In this document: one piece after another, positions 30,753 to 38,931 of the stretch
Layout of the letters: each line of letters opens with the position of its first letter
How positions within the stretch are numbered: the stretch's first letter is position 1
Source of the DNA: JBGPHT01 sp041484525
Lineage (GTDB): Bacteria > Acidobacteriota > Terriglobia > Bryobacterales > Bryobacteraceae
NCBI GenBank assembly: GCA_041484525.1
Contig: JBGPHT010000051.1
Span: 1-46,947 of the forward strand
Direction: 5' to 3'
DNA: 46,947 nt
Position numbers and translations under genes: made by a program
The notes under the pieces: model-generated
Seen by the model: only the letters and a program-made list of their open reading frames with translations
What the model was told of the DNA's origin: nothing
Database searches by the model: none

Positions 30753-31931
30753 GTGGTGGACAATAGGCACGTGCTCCATCGGCGACAGACGGGCGTAGCC
30801 TCGAGCGAGGTTGTCCGCGACATCAACCGGCGAATCGTCCTGAACCTGATCCGGACGCGGCAGCCGATCTCCCGCGCCGACCTGGCCCGCGTGTCCGGTC
30901 TGCAGCGCAGCACGATCTCGCTGATCGTCGAACAGTTGATGGACGAGCGGTGGGTGATCGAGGGTCCCACCGGGAGACTGCCGCGGGGCCGCCGGCCTAC
31001 GTTTCTACGCCTCAATGACGAGCGCGTGATCATCGGGGTGGACATTCGTCCCACGCAGATCACGGTGGCGCTGGCGGATGCCAACGGAAAATTCAGCTCG
31101 CAGGAAGTGATGCCGACGCCCGCCGACCCCAAGGTTGCGATCGACGCGCTGATCGCATCCATCCGCCGCATCGCTGACGCCTGCGGGCGCAAGAAGATCG
31201 AGGGCGTCGGAATCACTCTGCCGGGCCGGTTCAATCCAAGCGCCGACCGGTTGGTTTTTGCCCCCAACCTGAAGTGGGGCGACGTCGATATCCGAAATCC
31301 GATCGCCAAGGGGACGGGGCTCGAGGTGGAGCTCGAGAACGCCGCCAACGCGTGCGTGCTGGCGGCCGTCTGGTTCGATCGGATGGAGGAGTGCCGCAAC
31401 CTGGTGGTGGTCACCGTGTCGGAGGGAATCGGCACGGGCATTCTGGCGAACGGCCAATTGGTGCGGGGCCTGAGTGGAATGGCAGGTGAGTTTGGACACG
31501 TACCGGTCGACCCCAAGGGACCTCTCTGCGGATGCGGGAGCCGCGGCTGCTGGGAGGTGTTCGCTTCCAACCGAGCGGCCCTCCGCTACTACTTGGAGTC
31601 AGGCGCGCGCGCGGTCGACCTGACCTTCGTGGACCTGCTCAGCCGCGCCGATCGTGGTGACGCCAGAGCCGTCAAAGCCATCGAGACAATGGCGCATTAT
31701 CTCGGCCGGGGCATGCGCCTGATCGTGGCCGGGCTGTCCCCCGAGCGCATCGTCGTGGTGGGCGACCTCACGCGGTCCTGGCATCGCTTCGGTCCGGTGA
31801 TTGAGTCGGAGGTTCTGGCTCAGGTGCTGCCGGGCGGTGTCCCGCCGCTGGTAGTTCCCACTCACGAGGACGGGATGGCGCGCCTGCGGGGCACGGTGGC
31901 GCTGGTGTTGCAGAAGCATTTCAGCGCGTAA
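30753..31931 (+). CDS. ROK-family transcriptional repressor
   Basis: About 392 residues from GTG 30753. The exact start is uncertain, with TTG 30735 (overlapping the GH3 stop), GTG 30756 and GTG 30771 as alternatives. The N-terminal winged helix-turn-helix contains EVVRDINRRIVLNLIRTRQPISRADLARVSGLQRSTIS. The C-terminal ROK domain contains IGVDIRPTQITVAL, GVGITLPGRF, ELENAANACVLAA, GIGTGILANGQLV and the zinc motif CGCGSRGCWE. Many such regulators repress sugar genes and are released by a sugar ligand. It follows the GH3 gene in an operon and likely acts on the palindrome before it. Confidence 0.88.
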   Translation: MVDNRHVLHRRQTGVASSEVVRDINRRIVLNLIRTRQPISRADLARVSGLQRSTISLIVEQLMDERWVIEGPTGRLPRGRRPTFLRLNDERVIIGVDIRPTQITVALADANGKFSSQEVMPTPADPKVAIDALIASIRRIADACGRKKIEGVGITLPGRFNPSADRLVFAPNLKWGDVDIRNPIAKGTGLEVELENAANACVLAAVWFDRMEECRNLVVVTVSEGIGTGILANGQLVRGLSGMAGEFGHVPVDPKGPLCGCGSRGCWEVFASNRAALRYYLESGARAVDLTFVDLLSRADRGDARAVKAIETMAHYLGRGMRLIVAGLSPERIVVVGDLTRSWHRFGPVIESEVLAQVLPGGVPPLVVPTHEDGMARLRGTVALVLQKHFSA

Positions 31932-31980
31932 GCCGAACCGCTTCCCGCCGGCACTTGTCTGTGATAGGCTGTTCCAACCT

Positions 31981-32592
31981 ATGACCAAGAAGATCCTGCT
32001 GGCCGGAGTACTCGGCGGCATCCTGATGTTCCTTTGGGAAGGATTCGCCCATGAGGTGCTGCCTCTGGGTGAAGCCGGAATCAGCGCTCTCGACAACGAG
32101 GCGGCGTTGGTCGCCGTCGTGAAAGACACTGTGAAGCGGCCCGGCTTTTACATCTTCCCGGGCGGGGAGATGCTCCAGCCCGGCCTGACTGGCGCGCACA
32201 AGGAGGAGGTCATGAAGAAGGCCATGGAGCAATGGCGAGCCGGCCCCACCGGAATCATGATCGTTCACCCCGAGGGTTCGGAGGCCGATTCACCGATGCA
32301 ACTCGTCAGGCAGTGTCTTCTCGATATTGGAGTGACGCTACTGGCCGCCCTTCTTCTCTCGATGGCGTCGCTTTCCAGTTTCGGCGCGCGGCTGCTGTTC
32401 GTCTCGCTGATCGGTCTCGTCCCCACCCTGAACTCCGAACTGCCCTACTGGAACTGGTACGGCTTTCCCTCGACGTATGTGTTCGCACAAGGGTTTGTTC
32501 ATCTAATGGGTTTCGTCTTGGCCGGGTTGGTGGTCGCGAAGCTGATGAAACCCGTCCCACCACCGGCCGCAGCCGCGCGGCTCACAGCATAG
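31981..32592 (+). CDS. Conserved membrane protein of unknown function
   Basis: A 203-residue protein. The N-terminal membrane helix is ILLAGVLGGILMFLWEGFAHEVLPLG. A soluble segment follows (EAGISALDNEAALVAVVKDT, YIFPGG, EVMKKAMEQW). Two or three further helices are LLDIGVTLLAALLLSMASL, LLFVSLIGLVPTLNSELPYWNWYGFPSTYVFA and VHLMGFVLAGLVVAKLM. WEGFAHEVLPLG and PYWNWYGFP are recurring features of a small integral-membrane family. No function can be assigned. It starts 50 nt after the ROK stop, on the same strand, so it may be co-transcribed. Confidence 0.55.
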   Translation: MTKKILLAGVLGGILMFLWEGFAHEVLPLGEAGISALDNEAALVAVVKDTVKRPGFYIFPGGEMLQPGLTGAHKEEVMKKAMEQWRAGPTGIMIVHPEGSEADSPMQLVRQCLLDIGVTLLAALLLSMASLSSFGARLLFVSLIGLVPTLNSELPYWNWYGFPSTYVFAQGFVHLMGFVLAGLVVAKLMKPVPPPAAAARLTA

Positions 32593-32675
32593 GCCCGCAG
32601 GCGATTTTCCCCAAAAACTGCCTTCCCCGACCATCGCCGAGCGTATTGGTCTGGTGAAGGAGCACGAGTCGAATC

Positions 32676-33218
32676 ATGAGAATCGCAATCGCCGTTCTTG
32701 CGGCAGCACTAACCCCCGCGTGGGCGCAGGACATCAAGCTGCCGTCGAACCTGGAAAACCTGGCGGCAAGAGCCCGGGAATCCGTGACCGTGACGATGGA
32801 CAAGTCTATGCTCCGCCTGGCCGGCAGGTTTCTATCCGACAGGAACGATGAAGCGAAGGCCAAGAGAGTGATGGACGGTCTGGACGGCGTTTCTGTCTGG
32901 AGCTTCGAGTTCGACAGGGAAGGCGAATACAACAAATCGGACCTGGATGCGGTTCGCGCGCAACTCCAGGCGCCGGCCTGGTCGCGCATCGTGGGCGTCA
33001 AATCGCAGAGCGGCGAGAATGTCGATGTCTATTTCAAAACCGCCGCGAACGGTCAACTCGGGGGCATCGTGGTCATCGCGGCGCAACCGACAGAACTGAC
33101 GATCGTGAATGTGACCGGAACCCTGGACCCGGCGCAACTGGCGGATCTCGGCGGACAGTTCCACATCCCGAGACTGCGGATGTCCGGCATGATCTGGGGC
33201 GGAAAGGGGCTGAAATGA
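32676..33218 (+). CDS. Exported DUF4252-like protein
   Basis: A 180-residue exported protein. The signal peptide is MRIAIAVLAAALTPAWAQ. The mature part begins KLPSNLENLAARARESVTVTMDKSMLRLAGRFL and continues with EFDREGEYNKSDLDAVRAQLQAPAWSRIVGVKS, DVYFKTAANGQLGGIVVIAAQPTELTIVNVTG and a basic end. The pattern is that of the DUF4252 family, exported proteins of unknown function often found near ECF sigma factors in Acidobacteriota. Here no sigma factor is adjacent. It overlaps the next gene by 4 nt (ATGA). Confidence 0.6.
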   Translation: MRIAIAVLAAALTPAWAQDIKLPSNLENLAARARESVTVTMDKSMLRLAGRFLSDRNDEAKAKRVMDGLDGVSVWSFEFDREGEYNKSDLDAVRAQLQAPAWSRIVGVKSQSGENVDVYFKTAANGQLGGIVVIAAQPTELTIVNVTGTLDPAQLADLGGQFHIPRLRMSGMIWGGKGLK

Positions 33219-33718
33219 GAACCCGATTCCTGGCGCTGCTTCTTCTGATGTCGAGTGCGGCGTTGGCCGCCGGCGGGGAATTCGATCGGGTAGTGAAAGC
33301 GATCGAGTCTCATTATGGGACCAAACGGACGCACATTCCGTTCATGGGAGTGGCCAACCTCTTTCTGAAGGTGGGGCATCCGGCGGGGACCAGCAGTGTC
33401 AAGCTGGCGATATTCGAAAACCTCCAGACTTCATCCGAAGGTGACGATCCGTTCGATCTCGATCGGTTCATGCACCAGTCTACCGGCGGCGACCTGCGTC
33501 CGCTGGTGCGGGTGCATTCGCGCAACGGCGAGTCTACCTATATCTACGCGGGCGAGGCTGGAAAATCCACGAAGATGCTGATTGCGACATTTCAGCGCGA
33601 TGAAGCGACCGTCATCGAGGCCACTGTAAACCTGGATACACTGTTCAAGATGATCGAGAAGCCGGAAATCGCGGGAGGCCTCTTCGGCACGAAGGACAGC
33701 ACCAGAGACGACCGGTAG
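33215..33718 (+). CDS. Exported hypothetical protein coupled to the DUF4252-like gene
   Basis: A 167-residue protein. The signal peptide is RTRFLALLLLMSSAALAAGG. The mature part begins EFDRVVKAIESHYGTKRTHIPFMGVANLF and later has DDPFDLDRFMHQSTGGDLRPLVRVHSRNGESTYIYAGEAGKS and VIEATVNLDTLFKMIEKPEIAGG. The strand pattern and VSVTxNLDTL-like closing resemble the DUF4252 neighbour, so it may be a divergent paralogue. Start ATG 33215 overlaps the stop of the upstream gene, so both proteins are probably made in equal amounts. Convergent with the next gene, 4 nt apart. Confidence 0.5.
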   Translation: MRTRFLALLLLMSSAALAAGGEFDRVVKAIESHYGTKRTHIPFMGVANLFLKVGHPAGTSSVKLAIFENLQTSSEGDDPFDLDRFMHQSTGGDLRPLVRVHSRNGESTYIYAGEAGKSTKMLIATFQRDEATVIEATVNLDTLFKMIEKPEIAGGLFGTKDSTRDDR

Positions 33719-33722
33719 CCAA

Positions 33723-34565
33723 TCACCCGACTACTTCGCCGTAGCGATGGCGCCAGGTTATTTCGCCGGCGGATTGGAACACGTTTAACGCTTGTTCGTA
33801 GAGATCCGGCGGGATTTCGATACCTCCATCCCAGCAACCCAGGGCTTGATAGCGCTTCACCGCGTCCGCCAGAACCTCTGGCGCGACCTGCGGAAAGAAC
33901 GAGCCTTCAGCGGCGGCGACCTCCTCGGCGGGAGCGGTCCGGACCCATTCTCTGGCGCGCGCGTACGCATCCAGAAACGTACGATAGGCATCCGTCTTCT
34001 GGTACTCGCGCGCGCAGCAGAGGCTGCTGAATGCCACCGGCGGCATGGATGCACCCACCGACGCCACGATTTCGCCGGCCATCACCGGCCCCTGCAGGTG
34101 TACGTAGTTCGCGGTGCCGGCACGGAAGGACGCTTCCATCTTTTCGGGTGTACCGGCGTCGGCCACTTTGATCTTTTTCCAATCGGCGCCGTTGTGGCGG
34201 ACGGCGTATTTCAACATGACCAGCGGCTGGGGTCCGTGGTCGGCGAGCAGGGTTTGACCCTCCAGTTTTTTCCAGTCGAACGCGGCATCGGGCTCGCGGC
34301 CTGCCAGGAAGAAACCGTCGCGCTGATTGATCTGCGCGAAATGGACGGGCAACGGCTCCACGCCGCGCTCCCTGGCTTTCCAATTGGAGGATACCGCCGA
34401 TTGCATGATGTCGACCGTGCGATCGCGGATCAGCGCATAACTCTGCTGGCCGGGTCCAAGCACGCTGTATGGGACTTCCTGCCCTTCGTCTCTAAGGAAC
34501 TTGATACAGCAGAGAAGCGGGCTGTAGAACGCCGAGTGGCGGGAGGCCATGATGCGAATGGGCAT
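33723..34565 (-). CDS. NMT1/SsuA-like periplasmic-binding-fold protein (no transport partners)
   Basis: A 280-residue protein of the type II periplasmic-binding fold. It has ASRHSAFYSPLLCCIKFL, QSYALIRDRTVDIMQSAVSSNWKARERG, FFLAGREPDAAFDWKKLEGQTLLADHGPQPLVMLKY, GTANYVHLQGPVMAGE and FSSLCCAREYQKTDAYRTFLDAYARAREWVRTAPAEE. The pattern is that of NMT1/SsuA substrate-binding proteins. No signal peptide or lipobox is seen, and no permease or ATPase gene is adjacent. It is either an orphan sensor or a cytoplasmic THI5-like enzyme; the sequence does not decide. ATG 34550 is an alternative start. Confidence 0.55.
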   Translation of the reverse strand: MPIRIMASRHSAFYSPLLCCIKFLRDEGQEVPYSVLGPGQQSYALIRDRTVDIMQSAVSSNWKARERGVEPLPVHFAQINQRDGFFLAGREPDAAFDWKKLEGQTLLADHGPQPLVMLKYAVRHNGADWKKIKVADAGTPEKMEASFRAGTANYVHLQGPVMAGEIVASVGASMPPVAFSSLCCAREYQKTDAYRTFLDAYARAREWVRTAPAEEVAAAEGSFFPQVAPEVLADAVKRYQALGCWDGGIEIPPDLYEQALNVFQSAGEITWRHRYGEVVG

Positions 34566-34642
34566 GCCCCACTACTCATACCTTAAACGGGATCACCAGG
34601 TCCACTCTTAGATTCCCGGGGTCATGCGATACTGGCGCGTGA

Positions 34643-35554
34643 GTGACACACGTCGGCCTGATCGGCTGCGGAAACTGGGGCCGGTACATCCTGCGCGATC
34701 TCAAAACGCTAGGCTGTGAAGTCTCAGTGGTAGTTCATTCCTCTCGGGGCCGAGCCAATGCCGAGGAGTGCGGCGCAGACCGTATTCTTCAGTCCGTCTC
34801 AGAGTTTTCGCGGACTGTGGAGGGTTTCGTAGTCGCAACCCCAACCGTAATTCACGCCGCAACCGTGGAATCCCTGCTGGAGTTTCGCCGTCCCATCTTT
34901 GTCGAAAAGCCGCTCGCCACCGATCTGGCTGCGGCACGGCGCCTGGCGGAGAACGCAGGCGACCGCCTTTTCGTAATGGACAAGTGGCGATATCATCCGG
35001 GCATCGAGGCGCTGCGCGATCTGGCGCGGTCGGATGAGCTGGGGCCGCTTCAGTCCATTCGGACCATGCGGGTGTGCTGGGAAAATCCGCACGCGGACGT
35101 GGATGCGGTTTGGATTCTGATGCCTCACGAACTGGCGATCGTTCTCGAGATCCTGGGCTACATTCCGGATCCCGTGTGGGCCGTAGCGGAGCAATCGCAA
35201 TCCGAAATGACGGGCCTGCTTGGAGTGCTGGGAACGGCGCCCCAAGTCGTCGTCGAAGTTTCCACCCGGCTTGTAGCCAGCTTCCGGGCGGTGTGGCTGA
35301 GTTTTCGGGACGGCGGGGCTTCACTCCGCGATGCATACTCGCCGCATATCGAGATCCGTCGAGCCGCGCATGGTGCGGCGCGGAGCGACGACCCACAAGA
35401 CAACCGCGCAATATCGAGCGAACTTCCGCTCCTGCGGGAACTGCGGACGTTCGTGAGTTATCTGGAAGGCGGCCCGCCACCGAAGAGTGATGCCGGGGAA
35501 TCGGTACGAATCGTAGAAGTAATCACGAAGCTGAGGCAGTTAGCGACAGCGTGA
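34643..35554 (+). CDS. Gfo/Idh/MocA-family NAD(P)-dependent oxidoreductase
   Basis: A 303-residue protein starting at GTG 34643. The nucleotide loop is VGLIGCGNWGRYILRDL. VVATPTVIHAATVESLLE is followed by the family motif VEKPLATDLAAARRL. The active-site His is probably in WILMPHELAIVLEILG. Substrates of this family are sugars, sugar nucleotides or inositols. Length is at the short end for the family, but the protein looks complete. It is not close to the other sugar genes and the 3' end overlaps the convergent hypothetical gene by about 30 nt. Confidence 0.82.
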   Translation: MTHVGLIGCGNWGRYILRDLKTLGCEVSVVVHSSRGRANAEECGADRILQSVSEFSRTVEGFVVATPTVIHAATVESLLEFRRPIFVEKPLATDLAAARRLAENAGDRLFVMDKWRYHPGIEALRDLARSDELGPLQSIRTMRVCWENPHADVDAVWILMPHELAIVLEILGYIPDPVWAVAEQSQSEMTGLLGVLGTAPQVVVEVSTRLVASFRAVWLSFRDGGASLRDAYSPHIEIRRAAHGAARSDDPQDNRAISSELPLLRELRTFVSYLEGGPPPKSDAGESVRIVEVITKLRQLATA

Positions 35555-35951
35555 ATTGGCGAACGCCCCGATTCGGGATTCCCTCGGAGGGCGCGTCCGT
35601 ATCTTCGCGTACCCGCGGCCGGTCCTGGCCAAACAGCGCCGATAGCCATTGCTCGGCGGCATCCTCGTTCCACGGCAGAAAGTCCTCATCCGCAAAGCAC
35701 AGCGAGGCATACAGATCCTCATTCTCCAGGCGCATGAAGATCAGCGACACTTTCGTTGGAAGGTGCCGCGCAGAAACTGTCCGTAAGTAATACTGGTTGA
35801 CTACCGCTATGCTGCCGCCGGTCGTACTCGTGCTGCGCCAAACGCCACGCGAAGCGTTGGAGCGGAGCAACTTGGCCACATTGGCGATCGACCAGTCACT
35901 TCCGAAGATGCGGCCCTCAGTTTGCGGCACGGCGATTGGCGGCCTGTTCAC
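35523..35951 (-). CDS. Hypothetical protein
   Basis: A 142-residue open frame from GTG 35951 (VNRPPIAVPQTEGRIFGSDW). The composition is plausible for a real soluble protein: VAKLLRSNASRGVWRSTSTTGG, VVNQYYLRTVSARHLPTKVSLIF, MRLENEDLYASLCFADEDFLPWNEDAAEQWLSALFG. No family is recognised and no signal peptide is visible. It follows the MetX-like gene by 22 nt on the same strand, so it would be the second gene of that unit. The 3' end overlaps the oxidoreductase. An earlier ATG at 36002 would overlap the MetX-like stop. Confidence 0.4.
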   Translation of the reverse strand: MNRPPIAVPQTEGRIFGSDWSIANVAKLLRSNASRGVWRSTSTTGGSIAVVNQYYLRTVSARHLPTKVSLIFMRLENEDLYASLCFADEDFLPWNEDAAEQWLSALFGQDRPRVREDTDAPSEGIPNRGVRQFTLSLTASAS

Positions 35952-35973
35952 AGTTTGATGATCCCATCTCCGG

Positions 35974-37092
35974 CTAACGGCGCGAGGAGAGAAAACGTCC
36001 AATCTTCTCGTTCAGGAATTTCGCATCCGCCGGGTTGCTGGCGGCGCCGGCCGTGTGCCCCCACAGCGATGGGATCGGTGTCAGGGAGACACCAGGGATG
36101 AACGCCGCTTCGTAGCGCGCGTCCCCGATAGGGAAGTATAGATCCGTTTCCGACGGCATGTACAGCAGCGGAACCTTGATCGAGCGGAGTGCGCGTTCCA
36201 CGTCTCCACCGAACCCCGGCGTAGTTCCCACATCGTGCTGCTCCCATGTGCGCGCCTGCAGAATATAGTCGTTGGCATCGGCAGCGAATCGCGTTCGGAA
36301 CCCATTCATCACCTGCTCGAAAGTAGTGCCGGGTCGCGCTGTCGCGCGCCACAAATCGCGGTGCCACCATTCCTGAGAGTACAGCCACGCGGCCCACACC
36401 ATTCCAAACGCCTCAAGACCCTTCTTGGGAGGGGCAGTATAATCGCCGCCCTGGAATGCGACGTCCGCCGTGAGAGCGGCGATTTGTCCTTCGAGACGCA
36501 CTACTCCGTGCTGGTACGTTTTCGCCGTGCCCGCGGTTGCCACGATGCGGCCTGCAAAGTCCGGGTAGCTTACCGCCCATTGGAAAGCCTGCTGTGCGCC
36601 CATGGAGAAGCCGACTACGGCGTGAAGGTGCGTGACCTTGAGTTCCTCCACCAGAAGGCGATGCACCGCTTCGACATTGTCGCGGATGGTCATTACAGGG
36701 AAGCGGGGACCGTGGTAAGGCTCCGGAGTGTTGCTTGGTGAAGATGAACGCCCATTGCCAAACAGTTCTGTCGCGACGAGGAAAAGACGGGAAGCGTCGA
36801 GAGCGCGATCCGGCCCGATCAACCACTCATAGCCGTGGAAGTTGGCCATGTAGTGCGATGGAAGGAGCACCACATTATCCTTGGCGGCGTTCAGGTGGCC
36901 ATAGGTTCCGTACACGATGTGCGCCTGCGGCAGCGTCACGCCGCTCTCGGTCCGGAAGTTCGAGATGACGAACTCGTGACGCTCGGCGGCCTCCGCAACG
37001 CTATTGGGAGCATTCTGAGCGATGAGTATTCTTGAAACAAATAGGAGGAGGACGAGTTTTTTTATGTTCACAAGACCGTTCAAGGCACCCAT
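35974..37092 (-). CDS. Exported MetX-like alpha/beta hydrolase (homoserine acetyltransferase-like)
   Basis: About 372 residues from ATG 37092, which begins a signal-like segment (KKLVLLLFVSRILIAQ). An earlier ATG at 37170 would add 26 residues. MetX-like fold: YGTYGHLNAAKDNVVLLPSH, LGRSSSPSN-type region (FGNGRSSSPSNTPEPYHGP), nucleophile in AVVGFSMGAQQAFQW, Asp in MPSETDLYFPIGD and His in LWGHTAGAA. The large insertion around 200-280 (RDLWRATARPGTTFEQVMNGF) is typical. A leader sequence argues against a role in methionine synthesis; it may be an esterase/hydrolase. It is divergent from blaI. Confidence 0.78.
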   Translation of the reverse strand: MGALNGLVNIKKLVLLLFVSRILIAQNAPNSVAEAAERHEFVISNFRTESGVTLPQAHIVYGTYGHLNAAKDNVVLLPSHYMANFHGYEWLIGPDRALDASRLFLVATELFGNGRSSSPSNTPEPYHGPRFPVMTIRDNVEAVHRLLVEELKVTHLHAVVGFSMGAQQAFQWAVSYPDFAGRIVATAGTAKTYQHGVVRLEGQIAALTADVAFQGGDYTAPPKKGLEAFGMVWAAWLYSQEWWHRDLWRATARPGTTFEQVMNGFRTRFAADANDYILQARTWEQHDVGTTPGFGGDVERALRSIKVPLLYMPSETDLYFPIGDARYEAAFIPGVSLTPIPSLWGHTAGAASNPADAKFLNEKIGRFLSSRR

Positions 37093-37170
37093 CTTATCAA
37101 TCTTCCGATCAAAGACCTTGCCAACCAAAAACATCGGTAGTAGCTTAACAAACAGGTATAGTAGATTCAT

Positions 37171-37557
37171 ATGGCCCTACCCAAGCTGACGAGACTGGAA
37201 ATGCAAATCATGGAGGCGCTCTGGAGCCGAGGCGCGCTGTCCATTCGGGAGATTCAGGAGGCATTTCCGGAGAAGGGTCGACCGGCCTACTCCACCGTGC
37301 AGACCACGGTCTACCGTCTGGAAGGGAAAAAGGCGTTAAGGCGCTTCAAGAAGATCAGCAACGCCCATATTTTCGAGGCCGTCGTCTCTCGCGATGCTGC
37401 CCAAGGGAGATTGATCGACGACCTGTTGAGCCTGTTTGGCGGCCGGACGCAGCCGGTGATGGCGCACCTGGTTGGGTCCGGCAAGCTCACTCTGGAGGAC
37501 GTGGAGGAGACGGAGGAACTCCTTCGACGACTCGCAAGAAAGGACAAATCGCAATGA
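37171..37557 (+). CDS. blaI: BlaI/MecI-family winged-helix repressor
   Basis: A 128-residue protein. The N-terminal winged helix reads LPKLTRLEMQIMEALWSRGALSIREIQEAFP and AYSTVQTTVYRLEGKKALRR. The C-terminal dimerisation part is RLIDDLLSLFGGRTQPVMAHLVGSGKLTLEDVEETEELLRRL. BlaI-type repressors are normally inactivated by cleavage when a membrane BlaR1 metalloprotease senses a ligand. Here the partner gene begins in the expected 4-nt overlap but is destroyed after 34 codons. The repressor may therefore be unresponsive or controlled by another BlaR1 copy. Confidence 0.92.
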   Translation: MALPKLTRLEMQIMEALWSRGALSIREIQEAFPEKGRPAYSTVQTTVYRLEGKKALRRFKKISNAHIFEAVVSRDAAQGRLIDDLLSLFGGRTQPVMAHLVGSGKLTLEDVEETEELLRRLARKDKSQ

Positions 37558-37658
37558 TCCCGGTACACTTGTCGCCGTTCGCCAACCATCTTTGGCAATC
37601 GACCCTCTTTGCCGGCCTGGCGGTGTCGCTCGATTGCGCCGCCGTCCTTTCCTCTTAG
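37554..37658 (+). pseudogene. Truncated blaR1/M56-family antirepressor gene
   Basis: ATG 37554 overlaps the blaI stop and encodes MIPVHLSPFANHLWQSTLFAGLAV, the typical first membrane helix of M56/BlaR1 proteins. The frame then diverges and ends in TAG 37656-37658 after 34 residues. No HExxH metalloprotease domain or sensor domain follows. The remaining 160 nt before the next gene hold no recognisable coding sequence. The gene is clearly dead; about 90% of its normal length is missing, either deleted or displaced. Confidence 0.75.
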
Positions 37659-37817
37659 TGGGTGCGCTGGCCGCTAATCACGACGGCTGTCCGAATCGCG
37701 TCGCCTTTGCCGATCCACGGGCCGCCTACCTCGAAGTGGACTTGCCACCAGAGTAGTCAGCAAGGTACAACGGTTCTAACCTGGGGAGTTCGGTCCGTTG
37801 GCCGGTATCGACACAAT

Positions 37818-38927
37818 ATGAAGCGCAGACATTTTCTTACTGCCCCGGTGTTGGCCAGCATGGCGTCCGTGGTCGAGGCTGCGACCGAGGACGGGCCGGT
37901 AATTGCAACCGGCGACGGCATCCCGCACTCCCCCGAAGAATATTCGAATCTCCTGCAGAAGTTATCCGGCGGAATCCAGCCGGACGACTACTCTCTGGGC
38001 GGCATTGTCGCGAAGTTGGAAGAGAACGTCGCCGCTTCGTTAGGAAAGGAATCTGCCGTCTGGCTGCCTACCGGGACGCTCGCCAATCACCTTGCGGTTC
38101 GTCTGCTCGCGGGCGAAAAGCGCCGCGTGCTGGTCCAGCAGGAATGCCATTTGTACAACGATTGCGGCGATTGCTGCCAATCGCTGAGCGGCCTCCATCT
38201 GGTTCCGCTCGCGCCGGGCAAAGCCACATTCACCCTGGACGACGTCGAGCGCGAGGCGGACCGCGGCGCGTCCGGACGCGTGTCAGTGCCTATCGGCGCG
38301 ATGCAGATTGAGACTCCCGTGCGACGGAAAACGGGCGAGGCTTTCGACTGGACTGAAATGAAGAGGGTCACCCGGTGGGCCCATGATCGCAAGATCGGCC
38401 TCCACTTGGACGGCGCACGCCTGTTCCTCGCCGCGGCGTACAGTCGAGTCCCGGTGCGAGAGTACGCCGGGCTTTTCGACACGGTCTACGTCTCCATGTA
38501 CAAGTACTTCAATGCCGCGAGCGGCGCCGTGCTGGCAGGTCCCAAGAGCCTGCTCGAAAACCTGTTTCATACGCGCCGCATGTTTGGCGGAGGTCTCAGC
38601 CATGTGTGGCCCTTCGCCGCCGTGGCGCTGCATTACTTCGAGGGTTTCGCAGAGCGCTACGGCCGGGCCGTGACTGCAGCGGAGCAGGTTATCGCCGCGC
38701 TCCAATCAGACAGCCGTTTCGAGGTAAGCCGGGTGCCGAACGGAACCAACATCTTCTACTTCCGGGTAAAGGGAGTCAACGCGGATGCGTATCAGCGGCG
38801 CGCACAGGATGCCGGCATGGTCCTGGCAGCGCCGCGAAACGATCGGTTCACACTCATCGTCAACGAAACCTGGAACCGCGCCGCTCCTCAAGAGATTCTC
38901 GACCGCTTACGGAAAGCGCTGGGTTAG
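37818..38927 (+). CDS. Threonine-aldolase-like PLP enzyme with Tat-type signal
   Basis: A 369-residue protein. The N-terminus KRRHFLTAPVLASMASVVEA carries a twin-arginine motif (RRxFL) and a hydrophobic segment, so the folded enzyme is probably exported. The rest is fold-type I PLP: GDGIPHSPEEYSNLLQKLSGG, LEENVAASLGKESAVWLPTGTLANHLAV, HLYNDCGDCCQSLSG, GLHLDGARLFLAAA and a PLP lysine in VSMYKYFNAASGAVLAG. Nearest family is beta-eliminating lyase/L-threonine aldolase. Unlike cytosolic LtaE, it has the signal. Substrate and location would have to be tested. It lies downstream of the broken blaR1 fragment. Confidence 0.82.
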   Translation: MKRRHFLTAPVLASMASVVEAATEDGPVIATGDGIPHSPEEYSNLLQKLSGGIQPDDYSLGGIVAKLEENVAASLGKESAVWLPTGTLANHLAVRLLAGEKRRVLVQQECHLYNDCGDCCQSLSGLHLVPLAPGKATFTLDDVEREADRGASGRVSVPIGAMQIETPVRRKTGEAFDWTEMKRVTRWAHDRKIGLHLDGARLFLAAAYSRVPVREYAGLFDTVYVSMYKYFNAASGAVLAGPKSLLENLFHTRRMFGGGLSHVWPFAAVALHYFEGFAERYGRAVTAAEQVIAALQSDSRFEVSRVPNGTNIFYFRVKGVNADAYQRRAQDAGMVLAAPRNDRFTLIVNETWNRAAPQEILDRLRKALG

Positions 38928-38931
38928 CCGA

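Noticed and set aside
37660..37760. Short frame after the blaR1 remnant as a separate gene
   Set aside because: It has no start codon in a sensible position and no recognisable residues; it is more likely decayed sequence.
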